Notes: generated by a model from the letters alone, not told the origin. 9,501 nucleotides of DNA from Candidatus Nitrosopumilus sp. (GCA_029880665.1 JAOUNZ010000027.1:1-9501); one strand, 5' to 3'. Counted from the stretch's first letter, positions 1 through 6,280 are shown. Program-made: numbers and translations.

Positions 1-164
1 CAAGATTATCTAAATTTTTAGAGAATTTAACAGGTGCAGGTTTAATCAATAAAATTGAATTTGACGGAAAGAATACTTTTGTAATAACTCCTAAAGGCAG
101 ACAATATTTAGATTCATATATGAATTTTTCAAGTATTGCCGAATCATTTGGGTTAGAGCTTTAA
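1..164 (+). CDS. Winged-helix transcriptional regulator, C-terminal fragment
   Basis: Open frame from the window edge (first full codon at base 3) to TAA at 162-164, giving the last 53 residues of a protein whose N-terminus lies outside. The fragment begins RLSKFLENLTGAGLI, then has a charged turn (EFDGKN), a strand (TFVITPKG) and a closing helix (RQYLDSYM). This helix, beta-wing and 'TPKG..YL' pattern is typical of small archaeal winged-helix DNA-binding proteins of the PadR/HTH_45 kind, in which the Gly after Thr-Pro-Lys opens the last helix. The recognition helix itself is not fully visible, so target and ligand cannot be inferred. It converges on the membrane-protein gene at 168-380 with only three bases between stop codons. 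Confidence 0.6.
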   Translation, partial: RLSKFLENLTGAGLINKIEFDGKNTFVITPKGRQYLDSYMNFSSIAESFGLEL

Positions 165-167
165 AAT

Positions 168-380
168 TTATCTTCTAGATTTTCTTTTGGCATTAGATTT
201 TTGGTGATTTTTTCTATCTTTATAAGAAGTATAAACCAGAATAATTATGATTCCGCTTATAGCCGCATAGAATAATGGAATAAGGGGCGGATCTCTGAAT
301 TGCCCTGTAGCAGGTTCAACGAACGCTATAGGAACAGTCACAACCATAAAAACCAAGATCACTAGAAGATATTTATCCAC
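168..380 (-). CDS. Small two-helix membrane protein, function unknown
   Basis: 70 residues starting at GTG (bases 378-380). Two hydrophobic helices are predicted at about residues 4-22 and 34-52, separated by a short loop (FVEPATGQFRDPPL). The tail after residue 52 is strongly basic (KDRK...KRKSRR). The positive-inside rule would put both the tail and the N-terminus in the cytoplasm, with the loop outside. The GTG start is supported by a TATA-like box (CATATATC) centred about 26 bases upstream, as for a leaderless mRNA. The protein resembles the divergent neighbour at 442-612: M-x-K-x-L start, F-x-E-P in the loop, then LF-x5-G-x6-Y and a Lys/Arg tail in the same spacing. I do not recognise a named family. 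Confidence 0.7.
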   Translation of the reverse strand: MDKYLLVILVFMVVTVPIAFVEPATGQFRDPPLIPLFYAAISGIIIILVYTSYKDRKNHQKSNAKRKSRR

Positions 381-401
381 GGATGGGTTAATTTACAAAA
401 C

Positions 402-409
402 CATATATC
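402..409. promoter_or_regulatory. TATA-like box in the divergent promoter of two membrane-protein genes
   Basis: CATATATC is near-symmetrical and centred at about 406, which is 26 bases upstream of the GTG at 380 on the minus strand: archaeal box-A spacing for a leaderless transcript. For the plus-strand gene it lies 36 bases before ATG 442. The ATAATAT at 416-422 (23 bases before that ATG) is an alternative box for that direction. No Shine-Dalgarno motif is visible for either gene. Confidence 0.5.
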
Positions 410-441
410 TTTTTGATAATATGTGATTGCAACAGAAGATC

Positions 442-612
442 ATGACAAAGATACTTGAAATTGTGGGATTAGTTCTTGTTGCAATAATGTCGTTAGGTTT
501 TGTCGGTTTGTTTGAACCATATGGAATACGAAATGGTACATCCGAATTATTTTGGGGATGTGCTGCAGGTACACTTTTGATAGTCATATACAGAAAGATG
601 AAAAGGAAATAA
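442..612 (+). CDS. Small two-helix membrane protein, paralogue of the divergent neighbour
   Basis: 56 residues from ATG 442. A TTG at 427 in the same frame would add five residues (MQQKI). I prefer ATG because the resulting start, MTKIL, matches the MDKYL start of the protein at 168-380. The first helix covers about residues 4-23. A loop with LFEPYG follows, then a second helix from about residue 36 to 50 (LFWGCAAGTLLIVIY), and the protein ends in a basic tail (RKMKRK). From the LF at the start of helix 2 to the tail it aligns without gaps with the neighbour (LF-x5-G-x6-Y-x-x-x-K). Function is unknown; small membrane subunits or regulators are possible but nothing here decides it. Confidence 0.65.
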   Translation: MTKILEIVGLVLVAIMSLGFVGLFEPYGIRNGTSELFWGCAAGTLLIVIYRKMKRK

Positions 613-711
613 GAAGAACAAAATTATTTTAGAATATGTTACGAGATGATTAATTATTGATCAATCGACAGATCTATAAAGGACAATTTTACGCAAAGAA
701 CTAGAGAGTAT

Positions 712-798
712 ATGACAGATCAAACAAAGCAATGGTGGGAAGGTTTAGGAAAAGAATTAGAAACAGACATTGAAACCTTTGATGAATTAGTCTCTTAA
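712..798 (+). CDS. Candidate 28-residue small protein
   Basis: ATG 712 to TAA 796-798. The peptide runs MTDQTKQWWEGLGKELETD and ends IETFDELVS. It is acidic, with a Trp pair and a predicted amphipathic helix, and looks more protein-like than chance AT-rich sequence. A TATA-like TCTATAAA at 673-680 would place a transcript start roughly 10 bases before the ATG. The frame stays open back to a TGA at 658-660 (residues such as SIDRSIKDNFTQRTREY) but has no ATG, GTG or TTG there, so the ATG is the only usual start. It could be the end of a longer gene that lost its start. Function is unknown, and it may be spurious. Confidence 0.35.
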   Translation: MTDQTKQWWEGLGKELETDIETFDELVS

Positions 799-807
799 GA
801 ATTTTCT

Positions 808-833
808 AGATATTTTAAAAAGGAACAAAACAA
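808..833 (-). terminator. T-rich terminator after tRNA-Thr
   Basis: Read on the minus strand, the sequence just after the tRNA 3' end is TTTGTTTTGTTCCTTTTT followed by AAAATA. Runs of T directly downstream of a gene are the usual archaeal termination signal. No hairpin is needed or evident. Confidence 0.4.
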
Positions 834-907
834 AGCCTCGGGCGGGATCTGAACCCGCGGCCTAACGCTTACGAGGCGTTCGCTCTACCAGGCTGAGCTA
901 CCAAGGC
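834..907 (-). tRNA. tRNA-Thr(CGT)
   Basis: The 74-base minus-strand sequence folds as a full cloverleaf. The acceptor stem is GCCTTGG paired with CCGAGGC, with one G-T pair. The D stem is GCTC/GAGC. The anticodon stem is AACGC/GCGTT with loop CTCGTAA. The variable loop is five bases, and the T stem is GCGGG/CCCGC with loop TTCAGAT. The anticodon is CGT (plus-strand bases 871-873), reading ACG, Thr. The discriminator is T (U73), which fits archaeal tRNA-Thr. CCA is not encoded and there is no intron at the usual 37/38 position. A TATA-like box lies about 28 bases upstream (931-940). Confidence 0.97.
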
Positions 908-930
908 ACGTTTGAATAAATTCATCAGAG

Positions 931-940
931 TTAATAAAAA
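931..940. promoter_or_regulatory. Shared TATA-like element between tRNA-Thr and the phosphohexomutase gene
   Basis: TTAATAAAAA on the plus strand reads TTTTTATTAA on the minus strand. Its centre (about 935) is 28 bases ahead of the mature tRNA 5' end at 907 and 26 bases ahead of the TTG start at 961 on the other strand. One A/T block is therefore correctly placed to recruit TBP for both genes. No other A/T box with suitable spacing is visible in the 53-base gap. Confidence 0.55.
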
Positions 941-960
941 GCCTTTCCGAGTTGGGTTAG

Positions 961-2259
961 TTGAAAAAAACAATTTCTGGAATAAGAGGAGTTTTTGGAG
1001 AGGATCTTGGTCTAAATGACATTTTAGAATTTTGTGGCAATTTTTCATCATTGATCAAATCAAAAAAATGTGTTATTGGTAAAGATACTAGACCATCAGG
1101 TTCAATGATAAAAGAAACAGCTTGTGCGGCATTAATGACGAACGGAATTAATGTTTTCAATTTAGAAACAGTTCCAACCCCTGTAGTTTTTAGAGAGGCA
1201 AGGAAGTATGGTTCAGGACTAATAATTTCATCATCCCATAACCCAATTGAATGGAATGGGATGAAGTTCATTATTAATGGAAAAGGAATTAATGAACAAG
1301 AACTTCCACAAATTATTGAGCATCAAAAAAGGTTAAAATCAAAAATAGGCGCAGAGAAGGATATTACATCTACGTATGTTGAAGATGCAAAAAAGATCAT
1401 AGGAAGCACAGAGAACAATCCAAAGATAATTGTAGATATAGGTGGAGGGGCTGCTAGTGGCTATGCCCCAGAATTATTGAGTATGATTGGATGTGATATT
1501 GAAATTATAAATAAAGATCTTTTAGGATGTACCAGAGGTCCAGATCCTGTATCAGATGAACTATCTGAATTAATTACAATATCAAATAAAAAAGAGATAG
1601 GATTTGCATTTGATTTAGACGGGGATCGTTTAGTTGTAGTTAGAAAAGGAAAGAAACAGGCTCCAGATATAACAGTAGGATTGGGAGTAGCAAGATCTCT
1701 AGCATTAGGATACAAAGATTTCGTACTAAGTACAGATACAAGTATTTCAGTTGAAAAATTCATCAAAGAAAAAGGAGGAACCGTGCAAAGATCCAAAGTG
1801 GGAGAAGTAAATGTGATTGATCTGATGTTAAAAAATAATGCTCAAGCTGGAGGTGAAGGAAGCAGCGGTGGATTTATTTTACCAGAATTCAATTATTGCA
1901 GAGATGGGATTCTAACAAGTGGCCTAATTGCGTCAATGCTAGGAACATCAGAATTCAACGAAATTTTGAATTACATGAAGAGTTATTATCAAATCAGAGA
2001 GAAAATAAAAGTTGATTCAAGTTTTCATGATAAAGTAATTGATAAATTGACATCTAAAATTTCAAAAGAATATTCAGAAACAAACACATCAGATGGAATC
2101 AAAGGAATTATTGATGAGGATAGTTGGATTCTGATTAGGAAGTCAAACACAGAAGATATCATCAGAGTTTCAGCAGAATCCAACAACGAGACAAAATGTA
2201 AAAAAATTGTAAATGACGCATTAGAATTGATTAATCAGAGTTATGACAAAGTTAGATGA
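961..2259 (+). CDS. glmM: Phosphohexomutase, phosphoglucosamine mutase/phosphomannomutase family
   Basis: 432 residues of the alpha-D-phosphohexomutase family, which interconvert hexose 6- and 1-phosphates (GlcN, Man or Glc) for nucleotide-sugar, glycan and cell-surface synthesis in the cytoplasm. All four active-site elements are present. They are the N-terminal SGIRG (6-10), the phosphoserine loop SSSHNP (90-95, Ser92 the likely phosphoserine), the metal loop DLDGDR (218-223), and the sugar loop GEGSSGG (298-304) followed by PEF...RDG. The phosphate-binding loop is RKSNTEDIIR (393-402). The start is TTG: a TAG stop lies directly before it and any later start would lose SGIRG. The correctly spaced TATA box indicates a leaderless mRNA. 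thiL follows with a 17-base overlap. Length is near the archaeal norm (about 450). The exact sugar cannot be told from sequence; GlmM is my preferred reading over phosphomannomutase. Confidence 0.88.
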   Translation: MKKTISGIRGVFGEDLGLNDILEFCGNFSSLIKSKKCVIGKDTRPSGSMIKETACAALMTNGINVFNLETVPTPVVFREARKYGSGLIISSSHNPIEWNGMKFIINGKGINEQELPQIIEHQKRLKSKIGAEKDITSTYVEDAKKIIGSTENNPKIIVDIGGGAASGYAPELLSMIGCDIEIINKDLLGCTRGPDPVSDELSELITISNKKEIGFAFDLDGDRLVVVRKGKKQAPDITVGLGVARSLALGYKDFVLSTDTSISVEKFIKEKGGTVQRSKVGEVNVIDLMLKNNAQAGGEGSSGGFILPEFNYCRDGILTSGLIASMLGTSEFNEILNYMKSYYQIREKIKVDSSFHDKVIDKLTSKISKEYSETNTSDGIKGIIDEDSWILIRKSNTEDIIRVSAESNNETKCKKIVNDALELINQSYDKVR

Positions 2260-3193
2260 ATCAACAATAATCAAAATTTTTCAGAGCAAATTGAGAAGTA
2301 AAAAGTTTGTAACTGAAGATGTTGAAATTTTGAATTTTGGGAAAAATAAAATTGCAGCAAAGGTAGACACATTAGTTGAAAGTACAGACATTCCATCAGA
2401 AATGAGATTATCTGACGCTGCAAGAAAAAGCATTGTTGCATGTGTAAGTGATTTTGCTGCAAAAGGTGTAAAACCTCAATTCGGGATAGTTTCAGTAAAT
2501 TTACCAAAGACAATTTCACGCTCAAAAATTAATGAAATTGCAATAGGTTTTAAAAAAGCATGTGATGAATATGATATTTCCATTCTCGGTGGCGATACAA
2601 ATGAAGGAAAAGAGATCGTTTTCAATATATGTATTTTTGGAGAGACAGATGGAATAATAGAAAGGAAAGGATCTAAAAAGAATGATTTGATATTTGTGAC
2701 TGGACCATTTGGATATACATCTGCTGGATTAGATATACTTCTCAACAAGAAAAATGGGAACAAAATTTTTGTGAAAAAAGCAATTAAATCAGTAATACAG
2801 CCAAGACCTCAATTAGAATTTGGTTTAAAAAATAAAAATTATTTTTCATCATCAATGGATTCTAGTGATGGTTTATCTACAACATTAAATGAAATGTCAA
2901 AACAGAGTAAGAAGAAATTTGTTATCGACAATCTTCCATATAGAAAAGATTTAGAAAGATATGCAAAATATCAAAAACTTGATTTAAATGATTTAATTTT
3001 TCATGGAGGAGAAGAATATGAATTTGTATTTACAGCATCACCAAAATACAGAGAAATAATTCAAAAAAATGCTAAAGTTTTCAAGATTCCCATTATCGAG
3101 ATTGGGCACGTTACTTCTGGTAAAGGTGTTTATGTGAAAGAGGGTAATGATTTTTTGCGTTTGAAAGATTTAGGATGGAAGCACTTTAGATAA
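2243..3193 (+). CDS. thiL: Thiamine-monophosphate kinase
   Basis: 316 residues, close to the usual 300-330. ThiL phosphorylates thiamine monophosphate with ATP to give thiamine diphosphate, the last step of cofactor synthesis. It belongs to the AIR-synthase-like (PurM) fold. Visible family motifs are KVDTLVEST (40-48, metal-binding Asp42), ARKSIVACVSDFAAKGVKP (60-78, equivalent to the NLSDxAAMGA region), GGDTN (116-120), MDSSDGLS (205-212), GGEEYEFVF (255-263, equivalent to GEDYELLF) and the C-terminal GWKHF (311-315). The ATG lies inside the end of the mutase gene (17-base overlap, different frame), so the two are cotranscribed and probably translationally coupled. No Shine-Dalgarno motif is seen. 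The pairing with a sugar-phosphate mutase suggests shared transcription, not a shared pathway. Confidence 0.93.
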   Translation: MTKLDESTIIKIFQSKLRSKKFVTEDVEILNFGKNKIAAKVDTLVESTDIPSEMRLSDAARKSIVACVSDFAAKGVKPQFGIVSVNLPKTISRSKINEIAIGFKKACDEYDISILGGDTNEGKEIVFNICIFGETDGIIERKGSKKNDLIFVTGPFGYTSAGLDILLNKKNGNKIFVKKAIKSVIQPRPQLEFGLKNKNYFSSSMDSSDGLSTTLNEMSKQSKKKFVIDNLPYRKDLERYAKYQKLDLNDLIFHGGEEYEFVFTASPKYREIIQKNAKVFKIPIIEIGHVTSGKGVYVKEGNDFLRLKDLGWKHFR

Positions 3194-3535
3194 CTATTCA
3201 CCATAAAGGGAATTTCTTTCTACTTTATTTACAATATTAAATAGTGAATCAGCCGGCAAAACAGAAACACATTCTTTTATCCATAACTCATCTAAATACA
3301 TCGATCGCTGAAAATCATCAGTAGGTAATTCGTCCGGATTTGAATCAGGATGGATTTTATGGATTTTGTAACCTTCATTGGCAATTTGTTGGCATTTTTT
3401 TTCTTGAGAGAATAAAACAGAATCGGCGATCGGGGTCATGAAGTAGAGTGCAGCAGAAGCCAGTAGAAGAGTTGTAATTCCAATTCCAATAGCTAATAAA
3501 AAAATTGATGTCATTAAAATCAACCAGATTATCAT
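3194..3535 (-). CDS. Single-helix membrane-anchored protein, function unknown
   Basis: 113 residues from ATG 3535, with an alternative ATG seven codons later at 3514. Residues 1-33 are a long hydrophobic segment (MIIWLILMTSIFLL...LLLASAALYF), so it is an N-terminal anchor or uncleaved signal. The following 80 residues are hydrophilic, with Cys48 and Cys89, an acidic Pro-containing middle (HPDSNPDELPTDDF) and a helical end. The two cysteines could form a disulfide if the domain faces outside, but this is speculation. No family is recognised. Its stop codon abuts the thiL stop with no bases between, and its promoter region is shared divergently with the uS11 gene. Confidence 0.65.
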   Translation of the reverse strand: MIIWLILMTSIFLLAIGIGITTLLLASAALYFMTPIADSVLFSQEKKCQQIANEGYKIHKIHPDSNPDELPTDDFQRSMYLDELWIKECVSVLPADSLFNIVNKVERNSLYGE

Positions 3536-3594
3536 GGTATATGAAGAGTCACAAATTTCAAGTGATCAAATTAGATAAGGTCAAAAAATCAATG

Positions 3595-3603
3595 TTTTTT
3601 AAA
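3595..3603 (+). promoter_or_regulatory. TATA-like box of the uS11 gene
   Basis: TTTTTTAAA is centred at about 3600, 26 bases before the TTG at 3626. The spacing fits an archaeal box A with transcription starting at or next to the start codon. It supports TTG as the true start. Confidence 0.55.
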
Positions 3604-3625
3604 CCCTTTAGGGTGTGAGTAGACA

Positions 3626-4117
3626 TTGTCAGAAATTGAGGCTGAAATAGAAGAGACCGAGTCAATAGTAGACGAAGTGGAATCAGAGGAATTTGAAGAA
3701 GCACAATCTCAGCCAGCAGCAAAGAAAGACGGTCCTGAAAAATGGGGAATTGTTCACATTTATAGTAGTTATAACAATACAATTATTCACATGACTGACC
3801 TGACAGGTGGCGAAACTGTGTCCATTAGTTCCGGTGGTGTACATGTTAATGCTGACAGATATGAGTCATCCCCATTTGCTGCAATGAAAGCTGCAAATGC
3901 AGTAGTAGAGGTTGGAAGAACCAAAGGATTCACAGGGTTTCATATCAGAGTTCGTGCAGTAGGGGGAGTTGGTTCCAGAGTACCAGGTCCAGGAGCACAA
4001 GCTGCAATTAGAGCTTTAGCAAGAGGTGGGTTTAAAATTGGAAGAATTGATGATGTAACACCAATTCCTCATGATACCACTAGAAAGAAAGGTGGAAAGA
4101 GAGGAAGAAGAGTTTAA
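3626..4117 (+). CDS. rps11: 30S ribosomal protein S11 (uS11)
   Basis: 163 residues. uS11 binds 16S rRNA in the small-subunit platform near the E site and the mRNA exit. The conserved core starts near residue 39 (KWGIVHIYSSYNNTIIH), continues through SISSGG and PGPGAQAAIRALARGG, and ends in the intact basic tail with TPIPHD and KKGGKRGRRV. The core is about 125 residues. The first 38 residues are an added segment with 13 Asp/Glu in the first 25 positions and no Lys or Arg before residue 33. The start is TTG, with an in-frame TAG two codons upstream and a TATA box 26 bases upstream, so the mRNA is probably leaderless. The gene stands alone here, not between S13/S4 and RNA polymerase subunit D as in many archaea. 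Its stop overlaps the convergent gene by four bases. Confidence 0.97.
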   Translation: MSEIEAEIEETESIVDEVESEEFEEAQSQPAAKKDGPEKWGIVHIYSSYNNTIIHMTDLTGGETVSISSGGVHVNADRYESSPFAAMKAANAVVEVGRTKGFTGFHIRVRAVGGVGSRVPGPGAQAAIRALARGGFKIGRIDDVTPIPHDTTRKKGGKRGRRV

Positions 4118-4425
4118 TCAGATATTTTGGTTTTTATATTACATCCTTTAGAAATAAAAAAATCATTAATAAAATTTGCAAATTTTTGTGCATGATCACT
4201 TGAAGGATATTTTTGTATCATGTCAGAAAATTTTTCTTCAATACCATTTTGTAAATTGGGCTTAAAAACCAATTTAAAAAATGTCCAACCAAATTGTGAC
4301 GAGGGTTTACTGAGTACATATCCATTATATCCACCAACTAGGCTTTCCATGTGGGAAAGAGATTTTTTAATTACAAGTAAATCATCGGCGTAATTTTTTG
4401 TTCCAATTTCTAAAACAATATCCAT
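4114..4425 (-). CDS. Conserved-looking protein of unknown function, third gene of the rtcB operon
   Basis: 103 residues with no signal peptide or membrane helix, so probably cytoplasmic. It mixes short strands and helices. The sequence starts MDIVLEIGTKNYADDL, has an aromatic stretch (QFGWTFFKLVFKP), and ends in a helix (HAQKFANFINDFFISKG) and a basic KTK. I do not recognise a family. It is not archease, the usual RtcB partner, whose motifs are absent. Its ATG shares one base with the stop codon of the upstream PDCD5-like gene (TAATG), so it is almost certainly translated from the same mRNA. Its own stop overlaps the convergent uS11 stop by four bases. Confidence 0.7.
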   Translation of the reverse strand: MDIVLEIGTKNYADDLLVIKKSLSHMESLVGGYNGYVLSKPSSQFGWTFFKLVFKPNLQNGIEEKFSDMIQKYPSSDHAQKFANFINDFFISKGCNIKTKISD

Positions 4426-4835
4426 TATTCGTCACCATCATTAGGTGATTGATTACTAAGTTTATCACTTAAAGATACAAATTTTCCATCCTGCTCAATA
4501 TTGATTTTTGTTTCCATTCTAACATGCATTCCAACTGATCTAAATAATGCCAATAATTTTCCCCCGTCAATAATTTCATTAATTTCACCAGATTTAATTA
4601 ATTCAGACAGTTTTTCAACAATAATTTTAGTTTCATTTGGAAATTGAGATTCAGCGTTTTTTAAAACTTCTAGTCCTCTAAAGCCTAGTGTTTTGACCAA
4701 TAAATCTCGTGGATTTGTAGGAATTATTTTTTCTGGAGATTTAGGAGATTGGTCTTGTCTAGAAGAAATATTTTTTTGCATTTCAGCTAGTCGTTTTGCC
4801 TTTAATCTTTCAAGTTCAGAATCTTCTTCGTTCAA
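4425..4835 (-). CDS. PDCD5/TFAR19-like nucleic-acid-binding protein (tentative)
   Basis: 136 residues. The N-terminal helix ELERLKAKRLAEMQK (7-21) closely resembles the start of archaeal and eukaryotic PDCD5 proteins (E-L-E-x-[IL]-[RK]-x-[RK]-R-[LM]-x-E-[LM]-Q). A Ser/Pro-rich linker follows (about 24-42). The core helices (LLVKTLGFRGLEVLKNAE, then TKIIVEKLSELIKSGEI) match the PDCD5 pattern of a bundle in which a '..LxxLxxxGxI' helix precedes a last helix (GGKLLALFRSVGM) and a basic/hydrophobic strand (ETKINIEQ). The acidic C-terminus is also seen in the family. Family members bind DNA in archaea. The TTG start overlaps the rtcB stop (TTGA), so translation is probably coupled. The assignment rests on pattern, not a search, and another small helical protein remains possible. 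Confidence 0.6.
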   Translation of the reverse strand: MNEEDSELERLKAKRLAEMQKNISSRQDQSPKSPEKIIPTNPRDLLVKTLGFRGLEVLKNAESQFPNETKIIVEKLSELIKSGEINEIIDGGKLLALFRSVGMHVRMETKINIEQDGKFVSLSDKLSNQSPNDGDE

Positions 4836-6280
4836 CCCTTAATCACACCAATAGGCATCAATTTTGCAACTTTTGTGGCAATTCCCAAATTATGAGAGAC
4901 GTCAACTACAGCATTGACATCTTTGTATGCATGAGGAGTTTCTTCTACAACCCCATCTCGAGTTAATGCTTTGATAAATATACCCTTATCGTTTAAGGAT
5001 TTTTTTACATCATCTTCAGTGTAATCCCTTCTAGCCTTGGATCTAGACATTGTTCTTCCTGCTCCATGAGCAGTTGAACCAAAACTCAAATTCATAGAAT
5101 TTGGTTTTCCAAGTAAAATCCAGCTTGCAGTACCCATTGAACCTGGAACCAATACAGGTTGGCCCAAATCACGGTATTTTAATGGTATTTCATCCCGGTT
5201 TGCAGGAAATGCTCTTGTGGCACCTTTTCTGTGAACTACAAGTTTACGCTCTTTGCCATCAACTTTATGTTTCTCTACTTTTGCAATGTTATGCGCAACA
5301 TCATAAACTAATTTCATATCAAGATCAGATTCAGATTGATTAAACACACGTTCAAAAGAATTTCTTGTCCAATGAGTTATCATTTGTCTATTACTCCACG
5401 CAAAATTTAATGCTGCAAACATTGCTTTTCTGTAAGATTCACCCTCATCAGAAACATTAGGGACACAGGCAAGTTCTCTATCAGGTAAAGTAATACCATA
5501 TTTTGCCATTGCCTGTTCTGAAACTCTGAGATAATCACTACATACTTGATGACCAAATCCTCTAGAACCACAATGAATCAAAACTGTAATAGTCCCTTCT
5601 TTGATTCCCATTCTATTTGCTGCTTCTTCATCATGAATTTCTGCAACCTTTTGTACTTCAAGAAAATGATTTCCAGAACCTAAACTTCCAAGTTGAGGTG
5701 CACCTCTTTTTCTTGCTTTATCAGAAACTTTGTCTGGATCAGCGTTTTGAATTTGGCCATTTTCTTCACAAACATCAGAATCATGTGATGAGCCATAACC
5801 ATTGTCAATTGCCCAATTTACTCCTTTTACTAAAACTTCATCAAGTTCTGAATGAGTTAGCCTAACTGCACCTTTAGATCCAACACCAGATGGAATAGAA
5901 TTGAAAAGATCAGTGACAAGATCCTTTAGTTTTGAACGAACTGTTTGTTCATTTAAATTTGAACGGAGTAATCTTACTCCACAATTAATATCATATCCAA
6001 CTCCGCCTGGACTAATCATTCCTTCCTCAGCATCCATAGCTGCAACACCCCCAACAGGAAAGCCATAACCTTCATGGCCATCAGGCAATACAACGCTGTG
6101 GCCTACAATTCCAGGAATTGAAGCAACATTTCGTGCCTGTGTTATCGTTCTATCAGACAGCATTTTTTGTAAAAGAGAGTCATCAGCATAGATTCTCACA
6201 GGTACTTTCATTCCAAGATTTGAATCAGCGTCAATTTGGTATTGATTTTCTCCAATTTTTTTCGGAATAACAACAGACAT
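4832..6280 (-). CDS. rtcB: RNA-splicing ligase RtcB (3'-phosphate/5'-OH ligase)
   Basis: 482 residues, near-identical in length to intein-free Pyrococcus RtcB (481); no intein here. RtcB joins 2',3'-cyclic-phosphate or 3'-phosphate ends to 5'-OH ends with GTP and Mn2+, sealing tRNA exons after intron removal and repairing RNA. The known catalytic residues are all present: Asp97 and Cys100 in GVGYDINCG, Asn204-His205 in GSGNHFLEV, His236 in HCGSRG, His330 in DVAHN, the guanylylated His405 in STAHGAGR, and Lys481 in the C-terminal GVIKG. The ATG at 6280 is the family start (MSVVIPKK, then IDADSNLGMKVPVRIY). It heads an operon with overlapping PDCD5-like and unknown genes. No archease gene lies beside it. 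An ATTTAAAT box is centred about 33 bases upstream. Confidence 0.98.
   Translation of the reverse strand: MSVVIPKKIGENQYQIDADSNLGMKVPVRIYADDSLLQKMLSDRTITQARNVASIPGIVGHSVVLPDGHEGYGFPVGGVAAMDAEEGMISPGGVGYDINCGVRLLRSNLNEQTVRSKLKDLVTDLFNSIPSGVGSKGAVRLTHSELDEVLVKGVNWAIDNGYGSSHDSDVCEENGQIQNADPDKVSDKARKRGAPQLGSLGSGNHFLEVQKVAEIHDEEAANRMGIKEGTITVLIHCGSRGFGHQVCSDYLRVSEQAMAKYGITLPDRELACVPNVSDEGESYRKAMFAALNFAWSNRQMITHWTRNSFERVFNQSESDLDMKLVYDVAHNIAKVEKHKVDGKERKLVVHRKGATRAFPANRDEIPLKYRDLGQPVLVPGSMGTASWILLGKPNSMNLSFGSTAHGAGRTMSRSKARRDYTEDDVKKSLNDKGIFIKALTRDGVVEETPHAYKDVNAVVDVSHNLGIATKVAKLMPIGVIKG

Noticed and set aside
834..907. Attachment site or integrated element at the tRNA gene
   Set aside because: No repeat of the tRNA 3' end, integrase or atypical gene block is visible nearby; the flanking genes are housekeeping.
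957..1271. 104-residue minus-strand open frame inside the mutase gene
   Set aside because: It lies wholly opposite the start of a gene with clear family motifs and has no recognisable domain; it is a shadow of the coding strand.
1461..1796. 111-residue minus-strand open frame inside the mutase gene
   Set aside because: It mirrors the metal-loop and neighbouring coding sequence, its Ser/Pro-rich composition is an antisense artefact, and it has no promoter.
2476..2763. 95-residue minus-strand open frame inside thiL
   Set aside because: Antisense to conserved ThiL motifs, with no family features of its own.
4114..4425. Archease as the third gene of the rtcB operon
   Set aside because: Length and sequence do not show archease motifs such as the N-terminal HTADVG-type segment.
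4832..6280. Intein in rtcB
   Set aside because: Some archaeal RtcB genes carry inteins, but this protein is 482 residues with all motifs at normal spacing, so none is present.
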